From Chlorops oryzae (taxonomy: Eukaryota > Arthropoda > Insecta > Diptera > Chloropidae), in contig CM035806.1 of assembly GCA_020466095.1 (NCBI GenBank), positions 19,273,571-19,337,570 of the forward strand: a stretch of 64,000 nucleotides of DNA. Reading direction: 5' to 3'. Shown piece by piece: positions 1 to 10,704 of this stretch (position 1 is the first letter of the stretch; each line of letters opens with the position of its first letter). The position numbers and the translations under genes were made by a program. The notes below the pieces were generated by a model. The model was given only the letters and a program-made list of their open reading frames with translations. It made no database searches and had not been told where the DNA came from.

Positions 1-960
1 CGAAGCCTGGAAGGAAATTGTGGTCGCAAAAGTACGAAAAAAAACTCTCTGGGCTGGAAATGCTCATTAGGGTGTCCCAAAAAAAACGTGAACGGTGATT
101 TTTTCGAAAGCTTATGGGTCAAAGTACTTTTGAGATTTTTGCCAGATTTTCCGTAAAAGGCTTAAAGGTGCTAAGCAGATTTTCCTAAAAAGCCCCGATT
201 TTCCAAATTTTTGGTGTAAGCTGCTTTATTAGCAATGTTTTTCAGGATTTTTAGGTACTAGTCGGTGCAAAAGTATCCAATCTTTGTTCTCACTTACATA
301 AACTACAAAATATAATAACGTTATAGGCTATTTAGGCGTCTTTAATAGCAGTTCTTATGAAAAAAATTCGGCGTCACAAAAATGAGGCCTCATCTTTTCT
401 TATTTTTATATGAAAATGGTTAAAAATAACAATTCAAAACAAAACATGTTTTTCCTCCAAACATCCACTACGCCATTTCTTCAAACCGACCGATGAAAAC
501 CGATCAAAATTATATTTAAATCAAGATTTAGTTTTCTTCGAATTTCCCAACACTTCGTTATGTTGAACGGCGGGCACTAAATTTCTTTCACTAAGTCCAT
601 ATACGTATGTAGGTGCATCTCAAAATCTGTTCGTACAGGTAATGGTTTTCTGTGTTGGCGAAATTTTTAAATAAATTGCCAATTCTGAGAAGAAGTTGAC
701 ATTTTTAGAATGCCTCAAAAAAAAAAGTTCTTCCTTTTATAGCATTAAAGTATCGTTCAGAAATGTAAATGTGCTTTCTTTTCATCGCGGACTGTTTAAA
801 CGCATTCACTTAAATTCAAGGTAAATGTGAAATTATAAATTATTTTCATTTGTTCTTGAAAGTCTCCAGGATAACTTGTCTTAATGGTCGTTGTCTTGGA
901 GTCTGCCTTCAAGATATTCAAACGCGTCCAACTCACGTTTAATCTGTATCGGGTATTGTA
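1..960. other. Gene-free AT-rich DNA
   Basis: A words-level look shows T-rich, low-GC sequence with no splice-bounded coding segment. TAGGGTGTCCC-AAAAA near 72 has the look of a transposon end, but no partner was found. Confidence 0.5.
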
Positions 961-963
961 TTA

Positions 964-1074
964 TCGGGCATGTTTGACTTTAACATCCTTACTTCTTTTA
1001 ATCCTTCATTTAATTCTCAAAATGGAAACGACTTACAGTGCAACAAAGAAAGCTTAAGCTTACAGCATGCCCGA
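964..1074. mobile_element. Possible TCGGGCATG-ended miniature element, degenerate
   Basis: Begins TCGGGCATGTTTGAC and ends GCATGCCCGA, 111 bp, close to the 118 bp of the copy at 55814. Only the outer nine or so bases pair, so it is a tentative member. Confidence 0.35.
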
Positions 1075-1185
1075 CAAAATAAAAAAAGCAGAAGGAAAGG
1101 GTTACAAAATAAAATTCAATAAAATAGAAAGTTATTGTTCGATTTTATTGAATTGCAACTTTCAGGACCATTTGTTACTTGTAAC

Positions 1186-1453
1186 TCTAGGGCAACAGAA
1201 AATATTTAAATTTACCACCTAAAAGTATGCATTAGAATTATTGAAAACAAAAAAAAAAAAATCATTTTAAGCCTTTATAAGAGGAGCTCATTAAAGACTT
1301 CAAAGATATCCGCAGATCTTTCAGAGCCTATTCCTCAAGATGTTAATGAATGGGAAAATCTTCAAAAATGAATAGGTTTGTCACTATCGGAAATACTCAA
1401 ATTATTCGAATGCACACTTTTGGGTGATGAATTTAAATATTTCCGCTCCCCTT
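1186..1453 (+). mobile_element. AGGGCAACAG-ended miniature element (family 1), copy A
   Basis: Starts TAGGGCAACAGAAAATATTT, contains CACCTAAAAGTATGCATT, GAGGAGCTC and GATCTTTCAGAG, and ends with GGGTGATGAATTTAAATATT plus a decayed inverse of the start. CTTGTAAC stands at both 1178..1185 and 1454..1461, an 8-bp duplication of hAT type. Confidence 0.7.
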
Positions 1454-1893
1454 CTTGTAACGAATACGGTTGTATTGAAACATTCATAGACAGAGGCAAT
1501 TCAGTGCGATTCAATTAATTAAATTTCTTACAAACGATTGAAAAAAACGTCATATGTACAATTATAGTTTCTATACACATATGCGTTAACACATACACGC
1601 ACATGATTTATTTACAATTATAAAATAAGCGGTATAAAACACTCTCCTTAACCCTATTATAACTAATTTTCTTTTCTTTTTCATTTGAATTTCAATCGGT
1701 CATTTCAAAAACCTTAGGTCTTAAGGTACACTCTTCAGAGGTAGCATATTTTGGGAAAAGAGCACCAAAGTGAAAATATTCCTTCCTCTTTAAGGATAAT
1801 AAAAAAAAAAGAACCCATTTAAGACTCAATGAATTAAGCATGAAGCAGTTTTTTCATTGATTCCTGGAAACTTTTATTCTGTTAACGTATGAG

Positions 1894-2158
1894 TAGGGCA
1901 AGAAACAAATATTTCAATTCAGCACCCAAAAGTATGCATTTAAATACTCCGAATATTTCCGATAGCGACAAAACTGTTCATTTTTGTAGGTTTTCCCATT
2001 TATTAAAATCTTGAGGAAGACCTCTGAACGATCTGCGGATAACTTAAAAAAGTCTAAGTTGAGCTCCTATTATGCAGGCTTAAAATAATATTAATTAGTT
2101 TTAAAATATTCAAATGCATACTTTTAGGTGGTGAATTTAAATATTTTCTATTGCTCTT
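1894..2158 (-). mobile_element. Family 1 miniature element, copy B (reverse orientation)
   Basis: Same order of words as copy A but inverted (GAGCTCC at about 2060, ATGCATACTTTTAGGTGG near 2120). Near-identical 8-bp flanks CGTATGAG and CATATGAG support a hAT-type duplication. Confidence 0.65.
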
Positions 2159-3506
2159 CATATGAGGTTTTCGAAGAATGATCGATTCATTTGTATATCA
2201 ATCTTAATAAATAAGGAAGGCGTAAGAAGAGGGCGAGAGTCGTATTGCGTATTGACGGATGATGCACCGGCTCTCAAAGGGTTAAGAAAATGTAATTAAA
2301 CTACACCTATAATTAAAATATTATTTGAATAAAATTTAATTGGATAATTAGAGTCGAAAAACAATAGACCTCATTTACGTTATACGTCAAATCGATCTGT
2401 GGGAATCGGAGTCGTGTCCCGTTCTATTTTGGTCTATATATATTAATTCTCTTTTGGCCTTCGTGAAAGGCCATGTAAAATGGGATTTTTGCCATACGGT
2501 TTTCTTTGGCGCTAATTGAAAATGGATTCGAACAGTTGTCACTTAATTCATTTATGCATTTTTAATCAATGATCGTGACGTTGACAGAAATAATGGGAGA
2601 ACAATTGCGAATGTTGGGAAAAAAAAAAAAAAAAAAAAAAACATCACTGTTCAAATTCTTCGATTTCCCTGAAATTAGCAATGTTATAAAAAAACTACTA
2701 TGGGCTTAAAAATCAAAGAATATTCAAAGTTTGCATATACATAAACGGATACTAATCTTTTGATGTATTCGTCTAGTTATTTAGTAACATACATAGGTGT
2801 TTGGATCGCTGCGTTAGGGACGTTGCAAAAATTTCCCACATGTGGTTTTCGCGTTATGAACGTCGAGCATCATTCTTATAATCTAATTTTCATTGAATAT
2901 AAAAGAAAACAATACAATGCAGTTGTAGGAACGCTTTCAGCTCCGTCGTTGTCCTATAAATTACATTGCGAGTTCAAATAGAGGGAAAAATTCTCAAAAT
3001 TGCTTAAAATCATGACATATTCTGTTTTTTTTTTTTTTAATGGACGAAAACTATGTTGTCCTTATGCGTCGTTGTCTTCTAATCACCGAGAATTTAAAGA
3101 CAGAAATCTCTCCTATCGATATTGAGAAAAATGTTTGCCTTTTCAAGTTATTAGCATATTTTTAGAAGCAATGAAATAGTTGAAAAATTGAGAAAACATA
3201 TAGCATACTCATAGGGTCGTGTTACCTATTTGCTATTTTATATATGAAAATATTTTTTTTTATGGTTTACGGGAGGTGGGTGGTAGGCATGACCGATGAG
3301 GAAAATCGCAGGGTGTTTTAACATTGTTATTTTAAAGGTTTGGGGTAAAATTTTAAAACGTTCCGACCAAAATTATAAGTTTTTTTTGAAAAAAAAAAAA
3401 CTTTTTGTGGTGTATGAGAGGTGGGTGGTGGGTGTTTTTATGAAACTTTCATATTTTCTTAATATTATCTACAGAAATACGTGTACGAAAATACATTGCT
3501 CTAAAA

Positions 3507-3685
3507 CAGTGCTTGTCAGCACGACCACTAGCACAATTTCTCTCATTCTTTACATGTATGTGTGCTTAAGAGGCTCATGCAGTAAAAAAAAAACACAGAA
3601 GCTGTGTGTGAGAAACAACAACAAAGAAACAACAAAGCCGCAATACTCAGTTTTGTATGAAAGAGTATCACGCTGGGAAGCACTG
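3507..3685. mobile_element. hAT-like miniature element, 179 bp, with perfect 8-bp duplication
   Basis: Left end CAGTGCTTGTCAGC, right end in reverse CAGTGCTTCCCAGC. The 8-bp duplication CTCTAAAA is perfect (3499..3506 and 3686..3693) and fits the hAT preference for T at position 2 and A at position 7. The open frame running across this element at 3296..3691 is therefore not a gene. Confidence 0.8.
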
Positions 3686-5269
3686 CTCTAAAACAACTTC
3701 TTCTTAGTTTTACCAAAATACTTATGAAGCCGAACCACTGTGCGGGTAAATAGAGTTCTTATGAATCCTCTGAAAATCGTAATTTGAAAAATATTGTTGA
3801 ATGTTAATTATTTGTAATATATAAATGTGTATTTAACACAAAAAATAAACAAATAAAAAAAACCCGGCCAGGCCTTGGCAAAGAAAAAAGTGTGAGATGG
3901 CGTTTTGTACGAAGATTTCCGTACAATTGCCCATAAATATGCAACATTTTGTGATTTTTCGTTAAAAAATGTCTCGTGAATTTTGTTTGAATTTACGATT
4001 ATTTCAAATATAGCAGATATTAGCAGCTGATTTTGGATTTAATCAAACCTCGAGTGGACCAGGAAAATTTTAATGAAACGGTCGAAAGTTAAAAAAAAAA
4101 AACTACATAACTTTAGTTTTTGAACTGAGCATCGGATTGAGTGTCATTATCCGAGTCACAATGCCTTTGATACTGATGCACTACTCGACGACATGCCCAA
4201 ATGCTATTGAAAATTCACCAAAAAATTTAATAAAGCTGATAAAACTAGCTAACACTATTTGATATGTTTGCGAGTCTGCTGTGTTAAACAACTTTTAAGC
4301 AATAGAACGGTTCGGAATTTGCACTTTTATTTCAATCGCTTTATTTTGTATATTCTATACGTAATTTGGCGAATTCGCTTCCGCCCTCATCAGGATGATT
4401 CCTAATTCTAACTGCTAACACTGTTCCAAAATCTATTTGCATATATCCATAAACATGCTAAAGTATTAAGAATGAAAGCTTTTGACGGTCCACTCAAGGT
4501 GAATCATACGATTTGAAGTGAGCTCCCAAAACTTATTCCAACATCTACTTAAATTTTTTTTTTTTCTTTTGAAAGCGCTCGCTTCTTAACAAAAACATGT
4601 GTGCTCCGCTGGAAACTTTATTGGTTACTGTTGACGTTTGCGGGGAAGTTTGCTGTGATATTAGTTTAACATTTCAACTGTCACAACATATTTAGTAAAC
4701 ATTCAAGTGGTCCACTCGAAGTGACAGTCCCCTTGAGGTGACCTTACCCTATATATATGAGTTATGTAGAAATCGATTTGAGGAATTATTCTCTGTGTGA
4801 CTGTCTTCAATGTCTTGATGAAAACTATTGCCATTTGAGCTATGTTACTATATTTTATTTATTTTTTTGGCAAGCAGTTAAGACGCCATCGTAATATATA
4901 TGAATGGAAAAATATTTCACATAGAAATGTTTAGAGTAAGCCGTCCTACAATCAAACGGTGATTGAGATAAAACTGTAGATAAATACATACTATATAGAG
5001 AGAACGTGGCTAAATGTGAAACCGCAACCACAAGGCGAAAACGAAATCGGCTAAAAATAGTTCTAAATTGCATTGAAATGTTTAAATATGAAAATTTTGC
5101 CCTCAAAAAAAAAAAAAAAAAAACAAAAGTGCATCGTCATGCATTGTGAATGCGCTCCGAGTTTTTCCCGCCGAAAGAAAATTCGTCTTTTAACAAAATG
5201 CGTCACTGCAAGTCGCCCAATAGAATTATTTGTCTTGCGGTAGACTGTCACACATCCACGTACATATGG

Positions 5270-5350
5270 ATGTATACATTGTATACCCAGCAGAATATAT
5301 ATTCCGGCCTCACAATCCGAAGATCGCGGGTTCGATCCCTGGCCGAGCGA
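5270..5350 (+). repeat. tRNA-derived SINE fragment
   Basis: Contains a perfect B box, GGTTCGATCCC (5329..5339), within CGCGGGTTCGATCCCTGGCC; no clear A box upstream. Its reverse-strand translation, ARDRTRDLRIVRP, is the pattern often seen when tRNA-derived repeats are translated. A (GA)n microsatellite follows about 100 bases on. Confidence 0.5.
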
Positions 5351-5452
5351 AACAATAATTGTAGAAGCAGAAAGAAAAAAAAAAATTTCGAAATACAAAG
5401 AAACAAGATGAGAGATCCTCTCTCTTGAAACCCGAGTTTCTTCCAGCTTTCA

Positions 5453-5457
5453 GGAGA

Positions 5458-5528
<71 letters not shown>
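5453..5528 (+). repeat. (GA)n microsatellite
   Basis: Nearly pure AG/GA run of about 75 bases with a few A substitutions. Minus-strand frames across it translate as Ser-Leu repeats and are not genes. Confidence 0.95.
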
Positions 5529-5530
<2 letters not shown>

Positions 5531-6812
5531 GCCAAACGATTTCTAAAAATAGATACTGAGAGAGAAAAGAGCACGTGTGCGGCTTTCAAATAATTTTTTC
5601 GCTATAACGGATTTTCTCGCGCCGCCCCGATGACTTTGTCCGGCGTGATGCGCAATGCCATTTGTGTAGAATAATCACCGCGCGACTCCTTTACAAAGGG
5701 AGTCGGGACGGCTCCTTTTTCATGCTGATTTCATCGCAGAAGCCCGCCTGACATTTTCTACTGGGTAACTTTCGCTACATATGAACCTGTTAGAATAATC
5801 GCGTGTTCCATGATAATCAAGAAACAAGTTAAGCTAACAAACGAACAAGCAAATAATGGTGACGGAAAGCACAAAGCTTTTTCCTTTTTCCTTTTTGCTT
5901 ACTGCTTTCTTGTTTTTGTTTTTGTCTTTTTTTGTTTGTTTTCGTTTTCTCTCTCTAAAGTGAAAAGGTTCTATTTCTGAGAATAAACGATTTCCTCGAG
6001 TCATTAATTTTGTGACACTAAAAATAGAAAATTTGACAAGCAAACAAAAACGAAACTCAACGTAAGAAAAGAGCAGAAGGAGCGTGCATTTTACGCTTTT
6101 TGTGCCCACATTTTCAACTGCTTAAATAATTTCTGTCTTTGTATAAAAATTTTTTCTTTGTTGGTTCCGCCACTTCCGTTCCGTTCCGTTTCGGTCCGTT
6201 GCGTTTCGATGCCTACTTAACCCCTTGAACGAGCACAGCAGGAAATTCATTTAAAATTTTTTCAGTGTAGAAAACAAAGGTATTTCTACCTGTTACAACA
6301 AGGGCAATACCCAAAACGCTGACAAGGAACCTAATTTCCAAGCACCTACCAAAGCCCCATCCCATTTTTTCCCCGATTTTTATTAAACGCGTACTCTTTG
6401 CCTTTTGGCCCTGGCGTTTTTTTTTTTTTTTGTTTTTTTTTGTTTTTTTGATATTTGATTTAAAGTGGAAAAAATATGTCATGTCATGTGGAAAAAATCA
6501 ATTGACTTTTCTATTTTATTTTTATTTTTAATTCGGCTTTCGATTTTCACAAAATTTAAGAACTATTTTGAGTTATTTACGCAAGTTTGTACAAATCTAA
6601 TTTGATTAAAAATTTAAAAACAATCCTCTTCACATTTTTCTACTTATTTTAAGCCATTTGGAGTGAATTATCAACTCTTTGAATTCAATTTCAATGTCGT
6701 AATACCTAGTTTTCTTAACGGAAGAATCTACTTATGTTCTAAGATTTGAATTTGTGTGATGTCCGATAGACAAAGATATCGCAATTTCCATCATTCACAC
6801 AATTACTCGAAT

Positions 6813-7071
6813 AGCTTAAATACGGGTATGTGATTGGTTTCCCTCTCGCGCGAAAGGTATTTCAATATCGAAATTGAAGTGATTAATTCCCCTTTTTCCT
6901 AGATTGAGATGGAAATTGAAATACTTTAATAGAGAATGCATATTGCCAGTTAGATTATGAGGTTATTAAAATTCCTCCACAATCTAGAGAAAGGGAAATC
7001 ACAACAGTTGGGGAATTGAATTCCCCGGGAAAGGGAAAATAATCACATACCCGATACAGGTATTTTAAGCG
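6813..7071. repeat. Inverted-repeat structure, about 260 bp (probable miniature element)
   Basis: GCTTAAATACGGGTATGTGATT at the left pairs with AATCACATACCCG-ATACAGGTATTTTAAGC at the right, allowing a short insertion. Inside, GGTATTTCAATATCGAAATT pairs with AAATTGAAATAC. No clear target duplication. Confidence 0.5.
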
Positions 7072-7530
7072 AAAACATGCAGAATACTTGCAGCATTTCT
7101 GACCCCAATTTTGTTGTATGTTTAATATTAGTAAACAGAAACGCATTAATGCATGAAGCATTCAATGTTTGATGCGATGATATGACTCGAATTCTCTGGC
7201 CGACCTCAGGCACGCCATATAAATATGCATGTGTGTATAAACATCAAATAACATGTCAGCCCCGATGAATGCAAATACCAGAACGCGCCCAGCTTTGCAC
7301 ATCATTCCTGGGCAATTCAAAGCGCAATAAAAATGTGCTCTATGCAAACGGAAAATGGACAGACAGACGAACAAACACACGAACGCAAACACAAATATAA
7401 ACTCACACGAATGATCTCTCGCATTCGACATTCGTTTTCTGTCCTCTGTTAGGGAATTGTTATAAATAAACAAAAAAAGAAATAAAGGTATGCTTCTATT
7501 ATTTTCGTGTCCACAATTCGAATCATTACT

Positions 7531-7796
7531 AGGGCAACTGAAAATGTTAAAATTTACTACATAAAAGTATGCATTCGAATATTTTAAAACTAATAAATAT
7601 TATTTTAAGCCCGTATAAGAGGAGCTCAATTAAGACATCAAAAGGTATCCACAAAACTTTCAGAGGCTTTCCTCTCTAGATGTTAAAAAAAAATGGACAA
7701 ACCTACAAATATGCACAGATTTGTCACTATCGGAAATATTCGGAATATTTCAATGCATAATTTTGGGTGCTGAATTGAAATATTTTCTCTTGTTAC
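7531..7796 (+). mobile_element. Family 1 miniature element, copy C
   Basis: AGGGCAACTGAAAATG at the left, then AAAAGTATGCATTCGAATATT, AAGAGGAGCTCAATTAAGAC, ACTTTCAGAGGC and TTTTGGGTGCTGAATTG at the right. The right terminal bases have decayed. Confidence 0.65.
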
Positions 7797-7857
7797 TATT
7801 CAAAGAAATTCTTCAACTGATGTAGTCTTCGAGGTAAAGTATTATAATTCGAAATTC

Positions 7858-7858
7858 T

Positions 7859-7898
<40 letters not shown>

Positions 7899-7907
7899 TC
7901 TATCTCT
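7858..7907 (+). repeat. Compound (TC)n(AC)n microsatellite
   Basis: A TC run of about 24 bases passes directly into an AC run of about 14. Confidence 0.95.
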
Positions 7908-8839
7908 CAGTCGTCGTTGTCACCATCGCCTTCCACTGCGCAATTTAATAAAACAAAATTTTTATCATACCGTTTGGCGTAGTAATAAATGAAAGCATTA
8001 TTTGCGTAATACCCAATTCAAAACATCAAAGATCGTACGGCAATTAGTATGATTGAATGAAAGCAATTATTAAACGTGAAATAGGATTAAAATTTAATTA
8101 TATTTGACCAACAATGGAAGCCACATGCGTTCAATGTTGTGATAATCTCTGAAATAATTGCAACAATTTGTGATTTGGGCAGTAATTGGATTTCATCGGT
8201 GGTGATCAAATGTTTTGCAACGCATTTGAATTCGGAGAAACGAAATTAATGAGTAGATATCTATGTATGATAGTTCATTGCGGTCGTTAAATATAAACGT
8301 AAATGAATTGAAATATGTATTCCAATTTGACTGGTTTCGTCACTTTAGCCTTTGACTAAGCGAAACGCAATAGCTGGATATTTTAGTCAATTGAATTGTC
8401 GGTTGAATTGTCCATTCAAACCAATTGAGACAGAAGGCAATCGCAAATGACTAACACAATTCCCCGCTGTTAGCACAATTTCAATTCAATTCGAATTAAA
8501 CAGGAAATATCGAAAAATTATCGTGCAAGACAGACAAGAACTAAATTTTACAAGAGAGATTTTTTTTTTTTTTTACTAAAACCTCTCAGATAGGTTGCGC
8601 CACTCAGATTTGCACAAAAAAAAAATTACTTTTCTGAGTTTTAAGTTAAATTTTGTTCATATATTAATTTTATTGCTCATTTAGGCGTCATTAATTTTTT
8701 TTTTTTGAATTTTGAATTTTGAATGTCTCCAAAGGGAGGCTTTATAGCTTTCCAATTTTATATAAAAGTGGGCGAAAAAAAATGATACAAAGAAGTGAAG
8801 TTCTCATTGAATTTCTATAAGAAAGCATTTCTCTCTTGT

Positions 8840-9066
8840 TCTAAACCTATACATAGTTAAAGCATACTTTTTGGGGAAAATTTTTGCTTGCCAACATTTT
8901 GCGAATAAGTTATGCGAAGTTGAACTTCAAACCACTTTTCTAATTTCAAACAAATTCGTATTAAACTTAAAAATTGATTTGAAGCCTTACTTTATGCGAG
9001 TTAAATAAAATTTTTACTCCATCAAGTATGCTTTAAATTGATGAAAGTGAACAAAGTTCTAGCCCT
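8840..9066. mobile_element. CAGGGCT-ended miniature element (family 2), copy 1
   Basis: Shares AAAGCATACTTT near the left, CCAACATTTTGCGAATAAGT, GAAGTTGAACTTCAAACC and CAAGTATGCTTTAAATT with the copies at 10459 and 16584, and ends TCTAGCCCTG. The left terminus is decayed. Confidence 0.65.
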
Positions 9067-9107
9067 GTGCATTATGTTCTCAAAAATATTTTCGCTAAAA
9101 TACTGCT

Positions 9108-9229
9108 GATAACTTTTGAAGTCTTAATTTAGCTTTACTTATAAAGGCATAATAATATATATTAATTGGTTTTAAATTATTCAAAAGCATACTTTTAGGT
9201 GGTGAATTTAAATAAATTCTGTTGCCCTA
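9108..9229 (-). mobile_element. Family 1 miniature element, copy D (truncated)
   Basis: Only the reversed left half remains: GAAGTCTTAATTTAGCT, then ATACTTTTAGGTGGTGAATT and the terminal CTGTTGCCCTAG. It abuts the family 2 element ending at 9066. Confidence 0.6.
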
Positions 9230-10458
9230 GTTATATTCATTGTATTACTTTCCCAAAAAATCGCACCGTCTAAGACTTTTCCAAAAACAGCAAACAACAA
9301 TTCTCAAAAATACTTTAACCAACAAGCTTTTGAGAAAAGCATGTTCTAAAAAAAAGTTTCATTTGAGCATCAATTCCTGACCCTTTGAAGCTTCAAATCA
9401 TGACAGGAAAAAGAAAATAAAAAGCCTTTAATATACTTATTTTCGCAAATTTTCAGTTACGAAAAATATTTTAACGGCTTTGCACAATTTTCCATTGTCC
9501 TTAAACAAATTTCAAAAAAAAAAAAAAAGCTTTCAATGAATTTATTAAGAACAAAGACTTCCTGAAATACGGCACAACAAAGAAGAGTCTCAAAAGTAAT
9601 TTAAAGTTGAAGCTCTGAAGAGAAGCGAAACATCTTACAGAATGAAAGAAATTACAGCGAAAAAAAAAAATAATAATAATAATAAAACAAAACCAAAATG
9701 AAGAGTAAAGGGGCAACATTTTCTTCGTACAAAATGACAATGAACTTTTCGTTCGCAAATTTCAACTCCAGAATTAGACTTCGGCTGAAATGAAAGGGAA
9801 AAGGGGAAAAGGCTTACCAAAAAAAAAAAAAAATTAAATTAACGTTTTCCCCCCATTTTCTTCATTATATTTATATTGACAGACATGCTTACATTTTGTG
9901 CAAAAGGTTTCTTATCAAGCAGCAAAGGCAGCAAAATGCTTTGTCAGAAAATCTTCTTGCTTCCAAAGAAGCTTTTAAAAAACGAACAAAAATGAAAATA
10001 AAAACAAAAGAACAAAAACATTAAACATAAAACATCAACCAAAGAGAAAAACAAAAACACTTTCATTGTGCATGAAAGACTTAATAAAGAATTACCTTCT
10101 AATTACAGTTCGGCAGTGCGTATGAGCAATTTCTTTGCTTGGCATTTTAACCGCACACATACGTCGTGATGCAGCTAAGCGTAAATAAGCTTTTTGAGGA
10201 AATTTGAAACGAATTTCGCACAAATATAAAATTGAAAAGAGCTGAAAATGAATTCAGTCAGGCAAAAAGAAACGAAGCAACCTTCTCAATATCACGAATA
10301 AAATTTAAAAAAAATATATAATAATAACAAAACATAAAAAATTATAATCATAAGCTGTTTTGAGATCACGATGAAACGTCCAAACCCGTTTTTTTTTTTT
10401 TTTTTGCATCTTTCGATTTTGAAGTTGAAAATGGAAATAGCTTCCCCATCTTCTTAAG

Positions 10459-10704
10459 CAGCGCTCGGTTATTTTTTACTTTTATAAATTTAAAGCATAC
10501 TTTATGGAGCTAAAAATTTGTTCTTACCAACATTTTGCGAATAAGTTTATCCATGTTGAACTTCAAACCTCAATTTTAACTTCAAAAAAATTCATATTGA
10601 AAATAAAAACTCGATTTGAATCCAAAATTTAGGCGAGTTAAACCAAATTTCTACTCCATAAAGTATGCTTTAAATTTATAAAAGTCAAAAAAATTCGAGC
10701 CCTC
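10459..10704. mobile_element. Family 2 miniature element, copy 2
   Basis: Long inverted ends: TTTATAAATTTAAAGCATAC near 10480 against GTATGCTTTAAATTTATAAA near 10662, then outward to CAGCGCTCGG and CGAGCCCTC. The interior is collinear with copy 1. No coding capacity. Confidence 0.7.

Larger units (their letters stand above)
2160..7530. other. Gene-free stretch with scattered repeat relics
   Basis: Besides the elements listed, a GGGAGGTGGGTGGTAGGC segment (3271) and GAGAGGTGGGTGGTGGG (3416) resemble the inverted CCACGCCCACCTC block of the Transib-like elements. CTCGAGTGGACC at 4050 and GGTCCACTC at 4487 and 4709 form inverted pairs. A GC-richer patch at 5610..5760 with GACTCCTTTACAAAGGGAGT hairpin may be SINE or transposon debris. 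No coding exon is supported. Confidence 0.45.

Noticed and set aside
3296..3691. 131-codon open frame
   Set aside because: It spans a hAT-like miniature element with target duplications and contains simple A runs; not a gene.
4045..4745. CTCGAGTGGACC and GGTCCACTC pairs as ends of an element
   Set aside because: The matches are short, unevenly spaced and lack a target duplication.
5270..5350. Functional tRNA gene
   Set aside because: Only the B box region is convincing; the A box half is missing.
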